Assembly: GCA_018263405.1 (NCBI GenBank)
Contig: JAANXG010000055.1
Coordinates: 1 to 27,475 of the forward strand
Direction of reading: 5' to 3'
From: Gammaproteobacteria bacterium
Lineage (GTDB): Bacteria; Pseudomonadota; Gammaproteobacteria; Arenicellales; JAANXG01
DNA: 27,475 nt
Part shown: positions 25,009 through 27,475 of the stretch, in pieces
Numbering within the stretch: position 1 is the first letter of the stretch
Layout of the letters: every line of letters starts with the position of its first letter
Made by a program: the position numbers and the translations under genes
Notes under the pieces: generated by a model
The model's database searches: none
What the model saw: the letters and a program-made list of their open reading frames with translations, nothing else
Told to the model about the DNA's origin: nothing

Positions 25009-25593
25009 TTGACCACTAAGAATGACATCCGCAGGCGGATGCGCCGACAACGCCGTGCCCTGACGTCCGAGGAAAGATCCCGTGCGGCGGATCGACTAAC
25101 CGTGTCACTGGGTAAATTGAATGTATTTTCAGCCGCACGGCGTGTTGCAATTTTTGCCGCCATTGACGGTGAAATCGACCTAAGCGTTGCCGTGCAACAC
25201 TACAAAAACAAGAATTATTTTCTACCCGTCTTACCGACGCCGGGGAAGCGGCGAATGCAGTTTGCCGAGGTGCGGCCGCGAGCCTCGTTCAAGAGAAACC
25301 GCTATGGCATACTAGAACCCGATGTACCGGCTGCGTTTCTAGTAAGCGCCAAAGAACTCGATTCGATACTAGCCCCGTTGGTTGCCTTCGACCGTCGAGG
25401 CGGGCGTATCGGCATGGGTGGCGGCTTTTATGATGCGACGCTGGACTTTCTCGCGACCCGGTCCTGCTGGCATCACCCCAAACTGGTCGGGGTGGCATTC
25501 TCGTTTCAGGAAGTGCCCCACATCGATCGCGAGCCCTGGGACATACCGTTGTCGTGTGTTGTGACCGAGGGCGACACAATCCGAATTTCATAG
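25009..25593 (+). CDS. ygfA: 5-formyltetrahydrofolate cyclo-ligase
   Basis: ATP-dependent conversion of 5-formyl-THF to 5,10-methenyl-THF. 194 residues, the usual size. The N-terminal KNDIRRRMRRQRRALT is the family basic helix, and the nucleotide/substrate loop GGRIGMGGGFYDATL is the key signature. LAPLVAFDRRG and EPWDIPLSCVVTE also fit. The start is probably TTG 25009, as no ATG or GTG precedes the conserved helix in this frame. It lies about 45 bp after 6S RNA; in E. coli the two are co-transcribed. The neighbouring 173-bp gap before korB contains a repeat-like segment. Confidence 0.93.
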   Translation: MTTKNDIRRRMRRQRRALTSEERSRAADRLTVSLGKLNVFSAARRVAIFAAIDGEIDLSVAVQHYKNKNYFLPVLPTPGKRRMQFAEVRPRASFKRNRYGILEPDVPAAFLVSAKELDSILAPLVAFDRRGGRIGMGGGFYDATLDFLATRSCWHHPKLVGVAFSFQEVPHIDREPWDIPLSCVVTEGDTIRIS

Positions 25594-25734
25594 GATGGGA
25601 CCCACATTCGCATACGGGTGAACGGGAATCGAGCACTGACCCCACGGTAATAATGCACACCGGTCTCGGCATCATCATGATCGAGATCTATCCGCAACAA
25701 GTGTAGAGAATTTTCTGCAATACGTGGGCGCCGG

Positions 25735-25762
25735 TCAAAAAGCCCGTGCAATGTCGGCGATC
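25735..25762 (-). repeat. 28-bp repeat shared with the right end of the MITE-like element
   Basis: On the minus strand this segment matches 8820-8847 at 27 of 28 positions; the only difference is G for A after TTGCACGG. It lies just after the korB stop, 5 bp away. Outside the 28 bp the two sites differ. It is probably a remnant or solo end of the same repeat family. Confidence 0.75.
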
Positions 25763-25766
25763 TCCG

Positions 25767-26768
25767 TCAGTCGACCCGCCAGCTGGAGCCGGAGCGCATC
25801 CGCTCCAGAAGCCGCGCCAGACCACCGCCTTCGCGTTGCCGGACCTGCTCGCGCATGAGATCGTGGTGAACCGGCCGGTCTTCCAAATATAACACCCCAA
25901 AGGGGGTCGGCACGGACGAATCGGCCAGCTCGGCGAGCATACGTGCCAGCGACTTGTTGGTGTTGTCATGAACAAGGGCATTGCCGTTGGCCGCCGGCGC
26001 CCCCTTCAACGTCAGTGACGTATTGTCCAGGTATAACGCACTGCCACCGAATTCCATGGGTTCGCCTTGCTCCAGATACAGCCTTTTCTCTTTTGACTTC
26101 ATCGCCTCGAAGGGCTCGTCATTGAAAATCGGGCAGTTCTGGAAGATCTCCACGAACGCGGCGCCTCGATGATCGGCAACGGCTTTCAGCACGCTTTGCA
26201 AATGCGCCGTGTCGGTATCCAGGGCGCGGGCAACCAGTGTCGCGCCGGCGGCCAATGCGAACCCCAACGGGTTGACGGGGCGGTCGGTATTGCCGTCGGG
26301 GTTGGAACGACTGCGCTGACCCACGGGCGATGTCGGACCGTGCTGCCCCTTGGTGAGTCCGTATACCTCGTTGTTGAAAAACAGTATCTTGATGTCAACG
26401 TTGCGGCGTAGCGCGTGCAGCAATTGATTGCCGCCGATCGACAGACCATCGCCATCGCCGGTTACGACCCAGACAGTCAAATGCGGATTGGCGGCCTTGA
26501 GGCCCGTCGCGATGGCGGGAGCACGGCCATGAATGCCATGGAGACCATATGTGTCGACATAGTAGGGAAAGCGACTGGAGCAACCAATACCGCTGACGAT
26601 GACATGGTCTTCCTTGCGCGCGCCTATCGATGCCAACAGCTTTTGAAACTGCGCCAATATCGCGTAATCGCCGCAGCCGGGGCACCAGCGCACTTCTAAA
26701 TCGGACTGGAAATCCTTGCGCGTCAGTGGTTTATCGACGGGACCGACGTCTTCAGCTAGGTTGGTCAT
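25767..26768 (-). CDS. korB: 2-oxoacid:ferredoxin oxidoreductase, beta subunit
   Basis: The TPP-containing subunit of a 2-oxoacid (probably 2-oxoglutarate) ferredoxin oxidoreductase, 333 residues. Iron-sulfur cysteines are visible at 29 and 32 (CPGCGDY), 63 (GIGCSSR) and a later NCPIFND. The TPP/Mg motif GDGDGLSIGGNQ begins at 104, followed by FFNNEVYGLTKGQ. The C-terminal part resembles KorB rather than pyruvate:ferredoxin oxidoreductase subunits. The start is ATG 26768, overlapping the korA stop by 17 bp, so translation is coupled. It would reversibly link 2-oxoglutarate and succinyl-CoA using ferredoxin. Substrate specificity is inferred from family resemblance. Confidence 0.92.
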   Translation of the reverse strand: MTNLAEDVGPVDKPLTRKDFQSDLEVRWCPGCGDYAILAQFQKLLASIGARKEDHVIVSGIGCSSRFPYYVDTYGLHGIHGRAPAIATGLKAANPHLTVWVVTGDGDGLSIGGNQLLHALRRNVDIKILFFNNEVYGLTKGQHGPTSPVGQRSRSNPDGNTDRPVNPLGFALAAGATLVARALDTDTAHLQSVLKAVADHRGAAFVEIFQNCPIFNDEPFEAMKSKEKRLYLEQGEPMEFGGSALYLDNTSLTLKGAPAANGNALVHDNTNKSLARMLAELADSSVPTPFGVLYLEDRPVHHDLMREQVRQREGGGLARLLERMRSGSSWRVD

Positions 26769-27475
26769 TGTTCACGTATGTGTCTATAGCTTGTTCCAAA
26801 TCCCTTTGCGTAAATGGCTTCCCCGGCATTCGGCTCAATGATTGCGCATCAATCAGATATTCGGATCGAATTCGTCGGGCGAACTGGCCCCGGTTCAACT
26901 CCGGTACGATGACACGTTCAAACCCCCTGGCGATCGCCCCGATGTCACCGCGTAACGGATTCACCCAGCGAACGTGCAAGTGACTCACCGCGCGCCCCCG
27001 GGCACGCGCCACCATCACCGCATCGCGCACGGCGCCGAATGTACCGCCCCAGGTAATCAAAAGAAGATCGCCTCGCTCGCCACCGTATAGATCCGGTGCC
27101 GCAACGGTTTCACCGAGCCGGTCGATCTTCTTCTCCCTGAGCACCGTCATCAGTTCATGATTGGCTCCGTCGTAGCTGATTTGGCCGGTAAGATCCTTCT
27201 TTTCCAACCCGCCGATACGGTGCTGAAGTCCCGGGCTACCGGGTACGGCCCAGGGCCTAATGCCCCGTTCATTACGCTCGAACGGCAGGAAGGGACCGCC
27301 GTCCGCCGGTGGCGTCGCTGTACACGGTTCGATGGGTTCGATTGTCGACAAATCCGGTATCAACCAGGGTTCGGACCCGTTGGCCAGCGACGCGTCCGAC
27401 AACAATATCACCGGCGTCATGTATTCAACAGCCGCCCGGATGGCTTCAATGGCCGCGTCGAAACAGTCTGCCGGG
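26752..27475 (-). CDS. korA: 2-oxoacid:ferredoxin oxidoreductase, alpha subunit (3' part)
   Basis: C-terminal 240 residues of the alpha subunit; the gene runs off the right edge, and the frame is open to base 27475. The stretch PVILLSDASLANGSEPWLIP is typical of KorA-type subunits, as are GLQHRIGGLEKKD, the LLITWGGTFGAVRDAV strand, the VSHLHVRWVNPLRGDIG motif, and VPELNRGQFARRIRSEYLID. In many bacteria this subunit also carries the gamma domain at its N-terminus, which would lie outside the window. An ATG at 27420 is internal, not the start. It overlaps korB by 17 bp. Confidence 0.9.
   Translation of the reverse strand, partial: PADCFDAAIEAIRAAVEYMTPVILLSDASLANGSEPWLIPDLSTIEPIEPCTATPPADGGPFLPFERNERGIRPWAVPGSPGLQHRIGGLEKKDLTGQISYDGANHELMTVLREKKIDRLGETVAAPDLYGGERGDLLLITWGGTFGAVRDAVMVARARGRAVSHLHVRWVNPLRGDIGAIARGFERVIVPELNRGQFARRIRSEYLIDAQSLSRMPGKPFTQRDLEQAIDTYVNNDQPS

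Noticed and set aside
25506..25751. Minus-strand 81-codon frame between korB and ygfA, starting at TTG in the 28-bp repeat
   Set aside because: Its second part is antisense to ygfA and its start lies in a repeat; the translation looks protein-like in places, but I cannot link it to any family.

Overview
The window looks like chromosomal DNA of a gammaproteobacterium. Two gene orders point there: ygfB-pepP-ubiH-second FAD monooxygenase facing TIGR02449-zapA-6S RNA-ygfA, and divergent ppsR/ppsA. I see no phage, plasmid, CRISPR, rRNA or tRNA signal. Genes are tightly packed, often overlap, and use TTG or GTG starts unusually often. A species cannot be named from sequence alone.

Layout: prfC (minus) lies at the left edge. 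Next comes a 74-residue unknown protein (plus) with its own promoter. A ppsR-zinc ribbon pair (minus) is divergent from ppsA (plus), which overlaps the end of a 5'-3' exonuclease gene (minus). Then come lgt and a secreted DUF4124 coiled-coil protein (minus), followed by a 171-bp MITE-like insertion with an exact 8-bp target duplication. After it lie a DUF255/YyaL-type protein and an isocitrate dehydrogenase fused to two CBS domains (both plus). An EamA transporter is divergent from folK, which overlaps the end of an adenosine kinase-like gene. gcvH stands alone, divergent from an iron ABC transporter (binding protein and fused permease, no ATPase) behind a Fur-box-like site. The minus-strand run ygfB-pepP-ubiH-monooxygenase-fur reads toward the iron genes. 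Its divergent partner run is TIGR02449-zapA-6S RNA-ygfA. The right edge holds korB and the 3' part of korA (minus), a ferredoxin-linked 2-oxoacid oxidoreductase.

How the genes may work together: several sit around the PEP/pyruvate/2-oxoglutarate node (ppsA and its regulator, isocitrate dehydrogenase, KorAB). The CBS tail suggests that isocitrate dehydrogenase senses adenine nucleotides directly; this is inferred from domain content. The iron block is coherent: a Fur-like operator, an Fe(III) binding protein, a permease, and fur itself convergent with them and apparently co-transcribed with ubiquinone-synthesis genes.

Best leads: the ICDH-CBS fusion; the MITE-like element and its 28-bp match downstream of korB; the near-leaderless divergent promoters between ygfB and the TIGR02449 gene; and the small gene at 1944-2168.
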